Positions 1 to 7,372 of a stretch of DNA of 64,000 nt are shown here, piece by piece (the stretch's first letter is position 1; every line of letters starts with the position of its first letter). The position numbers were made by a program, and so were the translations under genes. The DNA is from Aneurinibacillus sp. (GTDB lineage: Bacteria > Bacillota > UBA5301 > DYFA01). Where the stretch lies: positions 59,330 to 123,329 of the forward strand of contig DYFA01000061.1 of the NCBI GenBank assembly GCA_020725425.1. Direction: 5' to 3'. The notes under the pieces are model-generated. The model saw only the letters and a list, made by a program, of their open reading frames with translations, did no database searches and had not been told where the DNA came from.

Positions 1-1
1 C

Positions 2-160
2 CGGCTCAAGCACCTGGGCTGGATGAAGCCCGCCGACCGGCTCGCCAAGTTCGACCGGTACAAAAGGCTGGATCCACAGGGGGCGTACGGGGTCCCGGAG
101 CAGTACCTGTCGATTCTGGATCCCAAGCCGAACCTCGTCCCCTGGCGGGAGAAGGAGTGA
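2..160 (+). CDS. C-terminal end of an unrecognised protein (5' truncated by window edge)
   Basis: An open frame runs from base 2 to a TGA at 158-160 and gives the last 52 residues of a protein ending LVPWREKE. The composition (Lys, Asp, Pro, aromatic residues) looks like genuine coding sequence, and the frame contains motifs such as YGVPEQYLSILDPKPN. I do not recognise the family from this short tail. It is too short for the ORF track. Confidence 0.5.
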   Translation, partial: RLKHLGWMKPADRLAKFDRYKRLDPQGAYGVPEQYLSILDPKPNLVPWREKE

Positions 161-211
161 CTCAGGCCGGGGGTCCTGCCGGCTGGATTGGCGGCCGCGG
201 CCGACGGCTTG

Positions 212-434
212 ACCCCGGTGGCCTCCCAGCCAACCCCCCTGGCCAGAGAAACTCGCCGGTCCCACTGCCGATTTCCAGGAGGCTCCCCTTCTCCGGGGCG
301 AAGTGGGCACCATCGTCTTTGAGCTGAACACCGGGATGCTGCAGCAGGACTGGGAGCCGTTCCGGATTCCCGTGGAGCTTTCGGCCCTCGAGGGCTGGAC
401 CGGACAGAATCGGATGCTCGTCCTGACTCCCTAG
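212..434 (+). pseudogene. Orphan C-terminal protein fragment
   Basis: After a TGA near base 210, an uninterrupted frame runs to TAG at 432-434 and encodes a protein-like tail (EVGTIVFELNTGM, then FRIPVEL). No ATG with a ribosome site begins it; the only internal candidate starts are GTG 303 and an ATG. It looks like the surviving 3' end of a gene. Its stop overlaps the stop of the convergent collagen-like gene within a single CTAG. It may instead be a chance frame. Confidence 0.3.
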
Positions 435-1000
435 CCCTGGGCATTGAACCGGATGTCCAGGGTGGTAGGCTCGCCGGGCCTCGCCGAAATGAACCCTACC
501 CGGGCAAACCTCGAGAGGTTGGGCCCGACGAAGGTGTAGCCCTCACGCGGCCCAATGGGCACGCCAGCGTCCGACGGGAAGACCGTCCAGCTCAGGCCGT
601 CGGGACTCGTCTCCAGCCGCACCCCAGCCAAAGCCGTCCCAGTGTTGATCGGCGTAAAGGTGTAGCTGCCGTACTGCCCTACTGGGCGTACCGCAGTGGA
701 GTTCCAGGTGTCTCCCGTCATTACCGATTCCGAGTCATACACGAAGACCCGCAGGATGGAGACGGTGCCGGTGGGACCGGGCGGACCCGGGGGTCCAGGG
801 GGGCCGGCCGGACCCGGGGGGCCGGGAGGACCAGGAGGGCCGGGGGCGCCGGTCGAGATCAGAGTGCCGGTGAACCCGCAGGGAAACAGGCTGTAGAAGA
901 AGAAGTAATCAGAGGGAGTCGGATCCTCAACCGTGAGGACCATCTGCCGGAAGCGCTTCCACAGCTCTCGCCAATATTCAAAGGGCATGCAAGCCGCCAT
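431..1000 (-). CDS. Collagen-like repeat protein with DUF6385-like C-terminal domain, putative spore-surface protein
   Basis: This 189-residue protein begins at the ATG complementary to 998-1000, behind a GGGGAGG site; the longer ORF-track frame is an upstream extension through the neighbouring gene. Residues 1-45 are a non-collagenous head rich in aromatics, about residues 51-78 are nine uninterrupted Gly-X-Y triplets dominated by GPP, and about 85-189 resemble the DUF6385 domain (SPDGLSW, a late FARVGFISARPG). Such chimeras occur in spore-forming Peptococcaceae, and short GPP tracts recall exosporium BclA-type filaments. There is no signal peptide, which fits assembly onto the spore from the mother cell. 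The function is inferred from architecture. Confidence 0.75.
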   Translation of the reverse strand: MAACMPFEYWRELWKRFRQMVLTVEDPTPSDYFFFYSLFPCGFTGTLISTGAPGPPGPPGPPGPAGPPGPPGPPGPTGTVSILRVFVYDSESVMTGDTWNSTAVRPVGQYGSYTFTPINTGTALAGVRLETSPDGLSWTVFPSDAGVPIGPREGYTFVGPNLSRFARVGFISARPGEPTTLDIRFNAQG

Positions 1001-1142
1001 GGCGGTTCCTCCCCGGTCACCGCGGCTTGAGGTTCTCCTACAACCTATGGGAGGTTCGAGCGAACCGCACCGGGACATAACTCCCCGGACCGGCGAATCC
1101 CCATGGAGCCAGTCCGGCACCCCTGCCGGGCGCACCAGCAAT

Positions 1143-1168
1143 GGAGCCTGGCCGAAGGGCCAGGCTCC
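1143..1168 (-). terminator. Hairpin downstream of the CAP-domain gene
   Basis: A perfect 11-bp inverted repeat (GGAGCCTGGCC / GGCCAGGCTCC) with a 4-base loop lies about 40 bp beyond the stop of the minus-strand CAP gene. It lacks a strong T tract, so termination is likely but not certain. Confidence 0.5.
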
Positions 1169-1206
1169 GAAGCCATGGATACCCGGGGTGAGGGTGGTTG
1201 GCGAGG

Positions 1207-1815
1207 CTAGCGGCCGATGAATTCCTGCGCCGCCATGATCCCGCCGTACTTGTCCGGGACGACGCCGATCCCCACGTCGGTGAAGCCGGGATCCAGCATG
1301 TTCTGCCGGTGAGTCGGGCTCGCCAGGAGTTGCAGGTGAGCCCGGGTCACGCTGCGCGCTTCCACGATGTTCTCCCCTACCCCGTAGCGGTAGGTGATTC
1401 CGGCCTTCCGCACCATTTCCGGCGGCCAGCCGAGGGTGGGCGAGCGGTGGCTGAAGTAGTTGTTGGTAACCATGTCCTGCGCCTTCATCCTGGCCACTGC
1501 GGTCAGGCCGTCGTGGACTGCCAGAGGCTTCACGCCGTTCTGCACCCGGGCCTGGTTCAGCAGGTCGAGCAACTGCTGCTCCTGTGCGGTCAAGCCCGTC
1601 GAGGGAGCTGGCGAAGGGCTGGGGGACGGCGCAGGCGCCGGAGACGGAGTCGGTGCTGGAACCGGAGCCGGGTTGGGCGTCAAACTCCCCGGGTTGAATA
1701 GCCAGTTGGGTCTCTGGTTCCAGGACCAGGCCAGCGCTGGCCCAGCGGCCAGCGTCAGGACGAGAGCAACTGCCAGAATGAAGGTCAAGGCAAAGCAAAG
1801 CGACCTCTTCTGCAC
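1207..1815 (-). CDS. Secreted CAP/SCP-domain protein (YkwD type)
   Basis: This 202-residue protein starts with GTG (complement of 1813-1815), preceded at seven bases by GGAGG. Residues 1-29 are a typical Sec signal peptide ending ALA-W. A Pro/Ala/Ser linker (about 45-75) follows, then a CAP domain from about 78 to the end with the family pattern NQARVQNGVKPL, HRSPT, YGVGENI, SPTHRQNML and VGIGVV. The two conserved His residues and the Glu of GENI are present. YkwD-like CAP proteins of sporulating Firmicutes are extracellular, some of them spore-associated, with no agreed activity. It is divergent from the Cys-rich gene at 2011. Confidence 0.9.
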   Translation of the reverse strand: MQKRSLCFALTFILAVALVLTLAAGPALAWSWNQRPNWLFNPGSLTPNPAPVPAPTPSPAPAPSPSPSPAPSTGLTAQEQQLLDLLNQARVQNGVKPLAVHDGLTAVARMKAQDMVTNNYFSHRSPTLGWPPEMVRKAGITYRYGVGENIVEARSVTRAHLQLLASPTHRQNMLDPGFTDVGIGVVPDKYGGIMAAQEFIGR

Positions 1816-2010
1816 TCGGTTTCCTCCTTATCGAATTCCTGTCACCTCACCCAACCTTATCGTAGTGCGAATCACCACCCGCTACAAAATGCAATGCTTG
1901 CCTGGTCAGGCGAATACAGGAAGGCGATGGCGGAGCCAAGATGAGACAAGTTTCCTAAAGCGTCCCTCTCCTGCCGTCCATAACCTGTACCGGAAAGGAG
2001 GTTGTACGTT

Positions 2011-2619
2011 ATGTCTGAAGCTCAAATCCAGCAGATCTTCCCGGGGCCGTGCCCGCCGGAAGGGTGCCCGCCGCCGACGGAGATCGTCTGCATCCGGACC
2101 GAGAAGGTCTACGACTTCTGCTTCCAGCAGGACACCACGACCCAGTGCGCTACCCTTCCCGCGGCTACCTGCGGTCCGCCCTTCACCTGTACGGTCACCA
2201 ACGTGACCTGCACGGCCGGCACCCCTGTGCCGACGGGTGTCGACGGCTTCTCCACCGTCTCCGTGGCGGTTACCGTCACCTACACGGTCACCGGAGTGGA
2301 CACCGTAACAGGGCTCCCCTGCACGACCGGACCTCAGACCTTCGTCTTCACCAAGACCGTCGTCCTGTGCGCGCCTACCGGGACCTTCGTCGACTGCAGC
2401 GAGACCACGGTGAGCTGCGGCGCCTGCACGTTAGTTGTCCCGCAAACGGGGCTGCCTCAAATCTGCTGCGCCTTCAACATCTGCCTCATCATCGAGTCGC
2501 TGGCTCAAGTCAAGCTCTTGGTCCCGGCCTACGGGTTCTGCACGCCGGCGCCGTGTCGGACGGGCGGTTTCCCGCCGTGCCCGCCGTCCCCGCTTTTCCC
2601 GCCGCAGTGCGAACTGTAG
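2011..2619 (+). CDS. Cysteine-rich putative spore-coat or exosporium protein
   Basis: The ATG at 2011 has an AAAGGAGG site nine bases upstream and is preferred to the in-frame TTG at 2002, which lies directly on that site. The 202-residue product holds about twenty Cys, Thr/Val-rich beta-prone stretches and a Pro-rich C-terminus (FPPCPPSP). The segment CIRTEKVYDFCFQ resembles the opening of domains found in clostridial coat proteins. There is no signal peptide or membrane segment. High Cys content without export suggests disulfide cross-linking in the spore shell. The role is inferred, partly from the spore-surface candidates beside it. Confidence 0.6.
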   Translation: MSEAQIQQIFPGPCPPEGCPPPTEIVCIRTEKVYDFCFQQDTTTQCATLPAATCGPPFTCTVTNVTCTAGTPVPTGVDGFSTVSVAVTVTYTVTGVDTVTGLPCTTGPQTFVFTKTVVLCAPTGTFVDCSETTVSCGACTLVVPQTGLPQICCAFNICLIIESLAQVKLLVPAYGFCTPAPCRTGGFPPCPPSPLFPPQCEL

Positions 2620-2651
2620 ACTGAGCCGGCTCATGCGTCGCGCTACTGCCG

Positions 2652-2682
2652 GGAGGCCTGCGCTGCAGGCCTCCTCGCTTTT
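2652..2682 (+). terminator. Intrinsic terminator after the Cys-rich gene
   Basis: A 10-bp perfect stem (GGAGGCCTGC / GCAGGCCTCC) with a GCT loop is followed by TCGCTTTT, about 33 bp past the stop at 2619. Confidence 0.75.
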
Positions 2683-2789
2683 GGCCCCCTTCCCGGCGCG
2701 CCGCCGGTAGAAGGTCCGTCCTGGAGAGCGCTTCCTCCCGCCTCGGCGACCATGGTTACCCAGGGAAAGAGGGCCAAGAAGTCGAATTG

Positions 2790-3072
2790 ATGGGCAGGAG
2801 CAAGACATACAAGCCGTACAACCCGGATCAACTGTTTCTTCTCCCTCCGTCCTTGAAGGACTGGCTGCCTGAGGGCCACTTGGCCTACTTCGCCCAGTGC
2901 GTGGGCGTTCGCTCGTCGAGGAAGATCGCCCGCCGGATCATTGTCGGGGAGACGAACTGCCGCTAAGACGCATGGCATACAGGCTTACATCCCGCCGGAC
3001 AAGCAAAGGCACAACGAACCCCACGTTCCAGCGCCCCGGGGGCGAACGCCAAAGGGCCTTTCTGCTGCCTAA
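2790..3072 (+). pseudogene. Decayed IS1182-family transposase
   Basis: The ATG at 2790 opens a frame whose first 40 residues match the N-terminus of IS1182-type transposases (KTYKPYNPDQLFLLPPSLKDW, then LPEGHLAYFA). Homology is then lost and a TAA occurs at 2964. A second block at 2971-3072, in another frame, reads HGIQAYIPPDKQRH and RGRTPKGLSAA, which belong to the middle and C-terminal part of the same family. The core with the DDE residues is deleted. This is a dead remnant; its terminal inverted repeats were not found. Confidence 0.8.
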
Positions 3073-3142
3073 CATCAACCCCTCCACCAAATCGGGGCAA
3101 CTCCACCTGAGGGCTTGCAGGACCTGACGCGAAGGTTTCAGC

Positions 3143-3172
3143 TTGACAGTCCCTTGCCCGCCGGGGTACAAT
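3143..3172 (+). promoter_or_regulatory. Sigma-A-type promoter
   Basis: TTGACA at 3143-3148 and TACAAT at 3167-3172 are separated by 18 bp. No gene-sized ORF with a ribosome site follows, and the next strong signal is the terminator hairpin at 3303. Confidence 0.7.
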
Positions 3173-3178
3173 TACACG

Positions 3179-3335
3179 AGGTTGGAAATGGTGGTTACCG
3201 GTTGTTGACCGTTCCGGTGCAAAGGCTGGGGAACCAGTCTGGTAATGACGAGAGTAAGGAAATCGTCCCCACCGAAGTACGATCTTATGCTGTGCAGAGG
3301 GAAAGGGTGTCAGCGGTCGGCTGGCACCCTTCTTT
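3179..3335 (+). ncRNA. Candidate non-coding transcript between promoter and terminator
   Basis: About 155 bases lie between the promoter at 3143-3172 and the hairpin at 3303-3335. They can form local hairpins, for example CTGG-GGAA-CCAG and GACGA...TCGTC, with possible GGTGG...CCACC closure. No ribosome site plus ORF is convincing. I compared the sequence by eye with TPP, cobalamin, GEMM, FMN and T-box consensus features and found no match. It may be a small RNA or the leader of a lost gene. Confidence 0.4.
3303..3335 (+). terminator. Intrinsic terminator hairpin
   Basis: A 12-bp stem with one G-U pair (AAGGGTGTCAGC / GCTGGCACCCTT) and a GGTCG loop is followed by CTTT. The putative group II intron 5' end begins two bases later. 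Confidence 0.65.
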
Positions 3336-3336
3336 G

Positions 3337-3460
3337 GTGCGCCCGGCACGGGCGCACGACTGACGGGTGAAAGTCCCGTACGCCCGAGTTCGACAGTTGC
3401 TGAGCACACGAACTCGCCGAAACGCCGATCAGAAACGAGTTTGGGGCCGTTTCTCCGAAA
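3337..3460 (+). mobile_element. 5' fragment of a group II intron (ribozyme domain I)
   Basis: From 3337 the sequence begins GTGCGCCCGGCACGGGCGCA and continues GGGTGAAAGTCCCGT. Both are hallmarks of the 5' end of bacterial group II introns. A GAGTTCG...CGAACTC helix follows. No reverse-transcriptase ORF and no domain V (GAGCCG...GTTC) is present before the next gene, so only the 5' part survives. The right-hand limit is uncertain. Its position immediately after a terminator hairpin is like the insertion preference described for group IIC introns. Confidence 0.55.
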
Positions 3461-3657
3461 GGCCGCGTGTACCCGGCCCTCTGGAACGGCCCCGAGGTTC
3501 CGGCACGCGGCTCCACGAGGAACCCTTCTTCGTCCGCGGAGTTGTCGGTCCAGGCCAGTTCGGTTTGCCGGTGCCCCCTGCCGGGGCTGGCGCGTCATAC
3601 GCCCTCTCCCCCCGGGGCATACCAATCCCGACAGCCTGGAGTGGGAGGGGACGGCGC

Positions 3658-4635
3658 TTGGAAGCGTATCTCGGGATCGACGTGGGGTCGGTCAGCACCA
3701 ACCTGGCGCTGGTGGACGAGGATGGGCGGGTCTGCGAAACCTTGTACCTGCGGACGCAGGGGAAGCCCGTCCAGGTGGTGCAGGAGGGGCTGCGCACCCT
3801 GGGGCAGGCGGTCCCCGCTGGGGTACGGGTCGCGGGGGCGGGGTCGACGGGCAGCGCCCGTCAGCTCGTCGGGGTGGTGATCGGCGCCGACGTGGTCAAG
3901 AACGAGATCACCGCCCACGCCGTCGCCGCCCTCCACCTTGCCCCGGACGTGCGGACGGTCTTCGAGATCGGCGGGCAGGACTCGAAGATCATCATCCTCC
4001 GGGACGGTATCGTAGTGGACTTCGCCATGAACACCGTCTGCGCCGCCGGCACTGGCTCCTTCCTCGACCACCAGGCGAGCCGCCTGGGCGTCCCGATCGA
4101 GCGCTTCGGCGACCTGGCGCTGGCCGCCCGGAATCCCGTGCGAATCGCCGGCCGGTGCGGAGTCTTCGCCGAGTCGGACATGATCCACAAGCAGCAGGAG
4201 GGGCACCGCCTCGAGGACATCATCGCCGGCCTGTGCGAGGCGCTCGTCCGCAACTATCTGAATAACGTAGGAAAGGGGAAGGACATCCGTCCGCCGGTCT
4301 ACTTCCAGGGCGGGGTGGCGGCCAACGCCGGGCTGCGGTGGGCCTTCGAGAGGGCGCTGGGCTATCCGGTGACGGTCCCGGAACACCACAAGGTGATGGG
4401 GGCCATCGGGGCAGCGCTTCTGGCGCGGGAGGCGATGCTCCGGGATCGGCGGGAGACGTCCTTCCGGGGCTGGGCGGTGAGCGAGGTGGAGTGCACCACC
4501 GGAAGCTTCGAGTGCCAGGGGTGCCCCAACCGCTGCGAGGTCGTCCAGGTGTGGCTCGCGGGAGAGATCATCGCCCGGTGGGGGGACCGGTGCGGGAAAT
4601 GGAGCAACCTGCCGGTGGCCCTCCCGGCTGGGTGA
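3658..4635 (+). CDS. ATP-dependent acyl-CoA dehydratase activase (BcrAD/BadFG/HgdC family)
   Basis: The start chosen is TTG 3658, seven bases behind GGGAGGGG; the upstream part of the track ORF runs through intron remains. The 325-residue protein has the ASKHA ATPase motifs GIDVGSVSTN (6-15), GAGSTGSAR (60-68) and EIGGQDSK (103-110). Cys128 (NTVCAAGTG) and Cys167 (GRCGVF) match the two Cys per monomer that hold the bridging [4Fe-4S] cluster in HgdC. Such activators inject one electron, driven by ATP, into 2-hydroxyacyl-CoA dehydratases or benzoyl-CoA reductases. It is longer than HgdC (about 260) and ends with CQGCPNRC and a GDRCGKW motif, the point where giant activase-DUF2229 fusions continue. 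No dehydratase is encoded nearby. Confidence 0.88.
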   Translation: MEAYLGIDVGSVSTNLALVDEDGRVCETLYLRTQGKPVQVVQEGLRTLGQAVPAGVRVAGAGSTGSARQLVGVVIGADVVKNEITAHAVAALHLAPDVRTVFEIGGQDSKIIILRDGIVVDFAMNTVCAAGTGSFLDHQASRLGVPIERFGDLALAARNPVRIAGRCGVFAESDMIHKQQEGHRLEDIIAGLCEALVRNYLNNVGKGKDIRPPVYFQGGVAANAGLRWAFERALGYPVTVPEHHKVMGAIGAALLAREAMLRDRRETSFRGWAVSEVECTTGSFECQGCPNRCEVVQVWLAGEIIARWGDRCGKWSNLPVALPAG

Positions 4636-4716
4636 TCCCCTTTCATAATGGGAAAAGGGTTTGGCTGGACCAACGCCGAAACATGCCTCGGCAACCAGGG
4701 GAGGAGAGGCGAGCGC

Positions 4717-5658
4717 ATGAAGGCGGAGATGAAGATCTTTGCGGGCACTTCTGTGCCGGAATTGGCGGAGGAGGTCGCCCGCGTCTTTGGCACCAGCCTG
4801 GGCAAGGTTAACATCAAGCGGTTCTCCTGCGGCGAGATCTACGTGCGGTTCGCTGAAACCGTGCGAGGCGACGACGTGTACGTCGTCCAGTCGGTCTGTC
4901 CGCCGGTCAATGAGAACCTCGTGGAACTGCTCCTCATGATCGACGCCCTGAAGCGCGCCTCGGCCGGGCGGATCAACGCCGTGATCCCTCACTACGGCTA
5001 TGCCCGGCAAGAGCGGAAGGAGGCCCCCCGGGAGCCCATTTCCGCCCGCATGATCGCTGACGTGCTCCAGACGGTCGGCGTCCACCGGATCATCACCATC
5101 GACCTGCATGCCCCGGCCATCCAGGGCTTCTTCGATATCCCGGTGGACCATCTGACCGCCCTGCCGCTCCTCGCCGACTACTTCCGGAAGAAGCGCATCG
5201 AGAACGGCGTAGTGGCGGCCCTGGACGCCGGGGGGATCAAGACCGCGGAGAAGCTGGCGAGCCGCTTGAACCTGCCGCTGGTGGCGATGTACAAGCGCCA
5301 TCCGGCGCACAACGTGGCCGAGGTGACCCACGTGATCGGAGACGTCGAAGGGAAGGTGCCGATCATCGTGGAGGACATGATCGACACCGGCGGGACGCTG
5401 GTCGAGGGCGTCAAGGCCCTGCTGGACCACGGTGCCCAGCCGGAAATCCACGTCGCCGCCACCCACCCCGTCTTCTCCGGGCCGATCGCCGAGCGCCTGG
5501 CCCACCCGGCGATCAAGGAGGTGGTGGTGACCAACACGATCCCCATTGCCCCGGAGAAGAGGCTGCCGAAGGTGACTGTGATCTCCATCGCGCCGCTGGT
5601 GGCGGCGGCTGTCAGCCGGGTCCACGAGGAGACTTCGGTGAGCGAGCTGTTCGTGTGA
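4717..5658 (+). CDS. prs: Ribose-phosphate pyrophosphokinase (PRPP synthetase)
   Basis: This cytosolic enzyme makes PRPP from ribose-5-phosphate and ATP for nucleotide, His and Trp synthesis. The ATG at 4717 has GAGGAGAGG upstream and gives 313 residues, normal for the family; the track start at 4648 lacks a ribosome site. The flexible-loop motif YARQERK (95-101), the metal site DLHAPAIQGFFDIPVDH (129-145) and the PRPP loop VEDMIDTGGTL are present. The loops differ slightly from the canonical YARQDRK and DDMIDTGGT, so it may be a second paralogue beside the housekeeping prs. Downstream is a good terminator. Confidence 0.92.
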   Translation: MKAEMKIFAGTSVPELAEEVARVFGTSLGKVNIKRFSCGEIYVRFAETVRGDDVYVVQSVCPPVNENLVELLLMIDALKRASAGRINAVIPHYGYARQERKEAPREPISARMIADVLQTVGVHRIITIDLHAPAIQGFFDIPVDHLTALPLLADYFRKKRIENGVVAALDAGGIKTAEKLASRLNLPLVAMYKRHPAHNVAEVTHVIGDVEGKVPIIVEDMIDTGGTLVEGVKALLDHGAQPEIHVAATHPVFSGPIAERLAHPAIKEVVVTNTIPIAPEKRLPKVTVISIAPLVAAAVSRVHEETSVSELFV

Positions 5659-5688
5659 GCGCGGGCAACGCGCTTGTAACGAAATCTT

Positions 5689-5721
5689 AACCCGGCGGCC
5701 ACGCCGGGTTCATTTCTTTCT
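5689..5721 (+). terminator. Terminator of prs
   Basis: The 9-bp perfect stem AACCCGGCG / CGCCGGGTT with a GCCA loop is followed by CATTTCTTTCT, 31 bp after the prs stop. Confidence 0.8.
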
Positions 5722-5768
5722 GGTAGGGTTAGGGTGAAGACGGAAGAGTGGTAAAGGAGGCAGATATA

Positions 5769-6599
5769 GTGAAGAGACTGATCCTTCCCTTGGCAGTCCT
5801 AGCCCTGCTGGTTCTGTTAGCAGCATTAGTCCTCCCGCCGGGCGGCGGCGCAGTCGAACAGGCCCAGGCGGAGAGCCTCTCGGGCAAGCTGGTCCTCGCC
5901 GGTTCCACCTCCGTCCAGCCGCTGGCGGAGGAACTGGCCGAAGAGTTCAGGGCGAAGTATCCGCGGGTCCGCATTCAGGTCCAGGGTGGCGGGTCCTCCG
6001 CTGGGATCGCGGCCGCCCGGAGCGGGGCGGCCGACATCGGCACCAGCTCCCGGGAACTCAAGCCAGAGGAGAGAGGTCTCCATGAGGTCACGATCGCCCT
6101 GGACGGGATTGCCATCGTCGTGCATCCCAAGAACCCGGTGACCGGCCTTACCCTGGAGCAGGTCCGCCGCATCTACACCGGAGAGATCACCGACTGGAAG
6201 CAGGTGGGTGGACCGGCCGCGCCGATCATGGTGGTGACCCGGGAGGCGGGATCCGGGACCCGGGGCGCCTTCGAGGACCTGGTGATGGGGGGGAGGCGCA
6301 TCTCCACCAAGGCGATCGTCCAGGGATCCACCGGGGCGGTGCGGAGCAGTGTCGCCCAGGCCGCCGGAGCGATCGGGTACATCTCCCTCGGCGCCCTCGA
6401 CCGGACGGTGAAGGCGGTGCCCCTCGACGGCGTCCGCCCGACCGGGGATAACGTCAAGAACAGGACCTACAAGCTCGCCCGCCCCTTTCTCTTCCTGACC
6501 AGGGAGGCGCCGAAGGGGCTCGCCAAAGCCTTCATCGACTTCGTCCTGAGTAAGGAGGGGCAGCGGGTCGTGGCGGCCGAGTTCATCCCCGTCAAGTAG
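5769..6599 (+). CDS. pstS: PstS-like phosphate-binding protein
   Basis: GTG 5769, eight bases behind AAAGGAGG, is preferred to the track ATG. The 276-residue product has a membrane-spanning signal (about 3-24) and then the periplasmic-binding fold of PstS: AGSTSVQPL, GGGSSAGIAAARSGAADIGTSSR, EAGSGTRGAFEDL and GAIGYISLG are the phosphate-contact segments. Its job is extracellular phosphate capture for a PstCAB importer. No pstCAB or phoU follows, so it is an orphan here. There is no lipobox Cys after the signal; it is either released or anchored by the uncleaved helix. Confidence 0.88.
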   Translation: MKRLILPLAVLALLVLLAALVLPPGGGAVEQAQAESLSGKLVLAGSTSVQPLAEELAEEFRAKYPRVRIQVQGGGSSAGIAAARSGAADIGTSSRELKPEERGLHEVTIALDGIAIVVHPKNPVTGLTLEQVRRIYTGEITDWKQVGGPAAPIMVVTREAGSGTRGAFEDLVMGGRRISTKAIVQGSTGAVRSSVAQAAGAIGYISLGALDRTVKAVPLDGVRPTGDNVKNRTYKLARPFLFLTREAPKGLAKAFIDFVLSKEGQRVVAAEFIPVK

Positions 6600-6604
6600 C
6601 AGAA

Positions 6605-6632
6605 GCTGCCCCGAACGTGCTTGCGGGGCAGC
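6605..6632. terminator. Bidirectional hairpin between convergent pstS and sleB-like genes
   Basis: The 9-bp stem GCTGCCCCG / CGGGGCAGC with a ten-base loop sits in the 42-bp gap between the two convergent stops. A short pyrimidine stretch follows on the plus strand. Confidence 0.55.
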
Positions 6633-6641
6633 CTCTTCCGT

Positions 6642-7289
6642 CTACCGGGAGAAGATGTGGTTTCCGATCTGGACGATGACCGGGCGGCTCCAGACGAAGG
6701 CGTTGGCGGTCTTGGCCGGAGCGAAGAAGAAGAGCGCCCCTCCGCTCGGGTCCCAGCCGCGCAACGCGTCCCGGGCGGCCGCATAGGCCGACGAGGTCGG
6801 CGGGTTCCAGAACCACCCGTTGGAGACCGGCTCGAAGGCGTCCGGCTCGAAGATCACCCCGCGGACCGAGTCGGGGAAGCGGCCCGACTGGACCCGGTTG
6901 ATTACGACGGCCGCTACCGCCACCTTTCCGGCATACGGCTCGTCGCCGGCCTCCGCCTGCACCAGGTGGGCCATAAGGTCCAGGTCGCCCGGGCGAAGGG
7001 CGATCCGCGTGCCCGGGTCTGCCGCCGGTCGAGCCGGCTGGACTCGCCGTCCAGGAGCCGGAGCCGCCGTGGGAGCGGAAGCCGCTGTGCCGCTTCCCGA
7101 GGTCTCTTTGACCGCCGGGCGCAGGAAGTCCGCCGCCGGCACCTGCAGGTCGGGAGCATCCGCCAAGCCGGGCTCAGGACCTTCGGAGTAGCCTGTCGCC
7201 AACGCCGGAGCCCCCAGAGTGGCGGCCAGGATCAAGCCGGCGAAGAAGCCGACTGTACCCCGCCACAACCGGTGTTCGGTGAAGAGCAT
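6642..7289 (-). CDS. sleB: Spore cortex-lytic / cell-wall hydrolase, SleB catalytic-domain type
   Basis: The ATG complementary to 7287-7289 follows AAAGGAGG and gives 215 residues; the longer track ORF is an artefact. A signal peptide (1-31, ending ALA) and an Ala/Pro-rich linker precede a Hydrolase_2 domain (about 105-215) with the family hallmark LVQAEAGDEPYAGKVAVAAV, NRVQSGRFPDSV and ALFFFAPA. The Glu in QAEAG is the expected catalytic residue of this lytic transglycosylase group. The N-terminal peptidoglycan-binding repeat of B. subtilis SleB is missing, so it could equally be called a CwlJ/SleB-like hydrolase. Likely role: cortex breakdown at germination or wall turnover. Confidence 0.82.
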   Translation of the reverse strand: MLFTEHRLWRGTVGFFAGLILAATLGAPALATGYSEGPEPGLADAPDLQVPAADFLRPAVKETSGSGTAASAPTAAPAPGRRVQPARPAADPGTRIALRPGDLDLMAHLVQAEAGDEPYAGKVAVAAVVINRVQSGRFPDSVRGVIFEPDAFEPVSNGWFWNPPTSSAYAAARDALRGWDPSGGALFFFAPAKTANAFVWSRPVIVQIGNHIFSR

Positions 7290-7343
7290 GAGCAACCTCC
7301 TTTCTCCCTCGATAGTCCGCCGGCTTCGGCAGCCGGCCTTGCC

Positions 7344-7372
7344 ATTATACCCGGCGCGCCTTCCCGTGTCAG
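7344..7372 (-). promoter_or_regulatory. Promoter of the sleB-like gene
   Basis: Read on the minus strand, CTGACA (7372-7367), a 17-bp spacer and TATAAT (7349-7344) lie 55 bp upstream of the start codon. This is a housekeeping-type promoter, unlike the sigma-G control usual for sleB. Nothing else was recognised in the gene-free stretch 7290-7606. Confidence 0.6.

Noticed and set aside
774-855. CRISPR-like or tandem repeat array in the collagen region
   Set aside because: The periodicity is 9 bp and follows from Gly-Pro-Pro codons; there are no spacers.
431-1798. 455-aa ORF containing the collagen gene
   Set aside because: The first 266 residues are antisense-like low-complexity sequence across the CAP gene; the ribosome site and ATG at 1000 define the real start.
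3180-3300. TPP riboswitch-like string TCTGGTAATGACGAG
   Set aside because: The essential CTGAGA and the surrounding helix pattern are absent.
3595-5625. 676-aa minus-strand ORF opposite the activase and prs
   Set aside because: His/Asp/Arg-rich antisense shadow of well-supported plus-strand genes; typical of GC-rich DNA.
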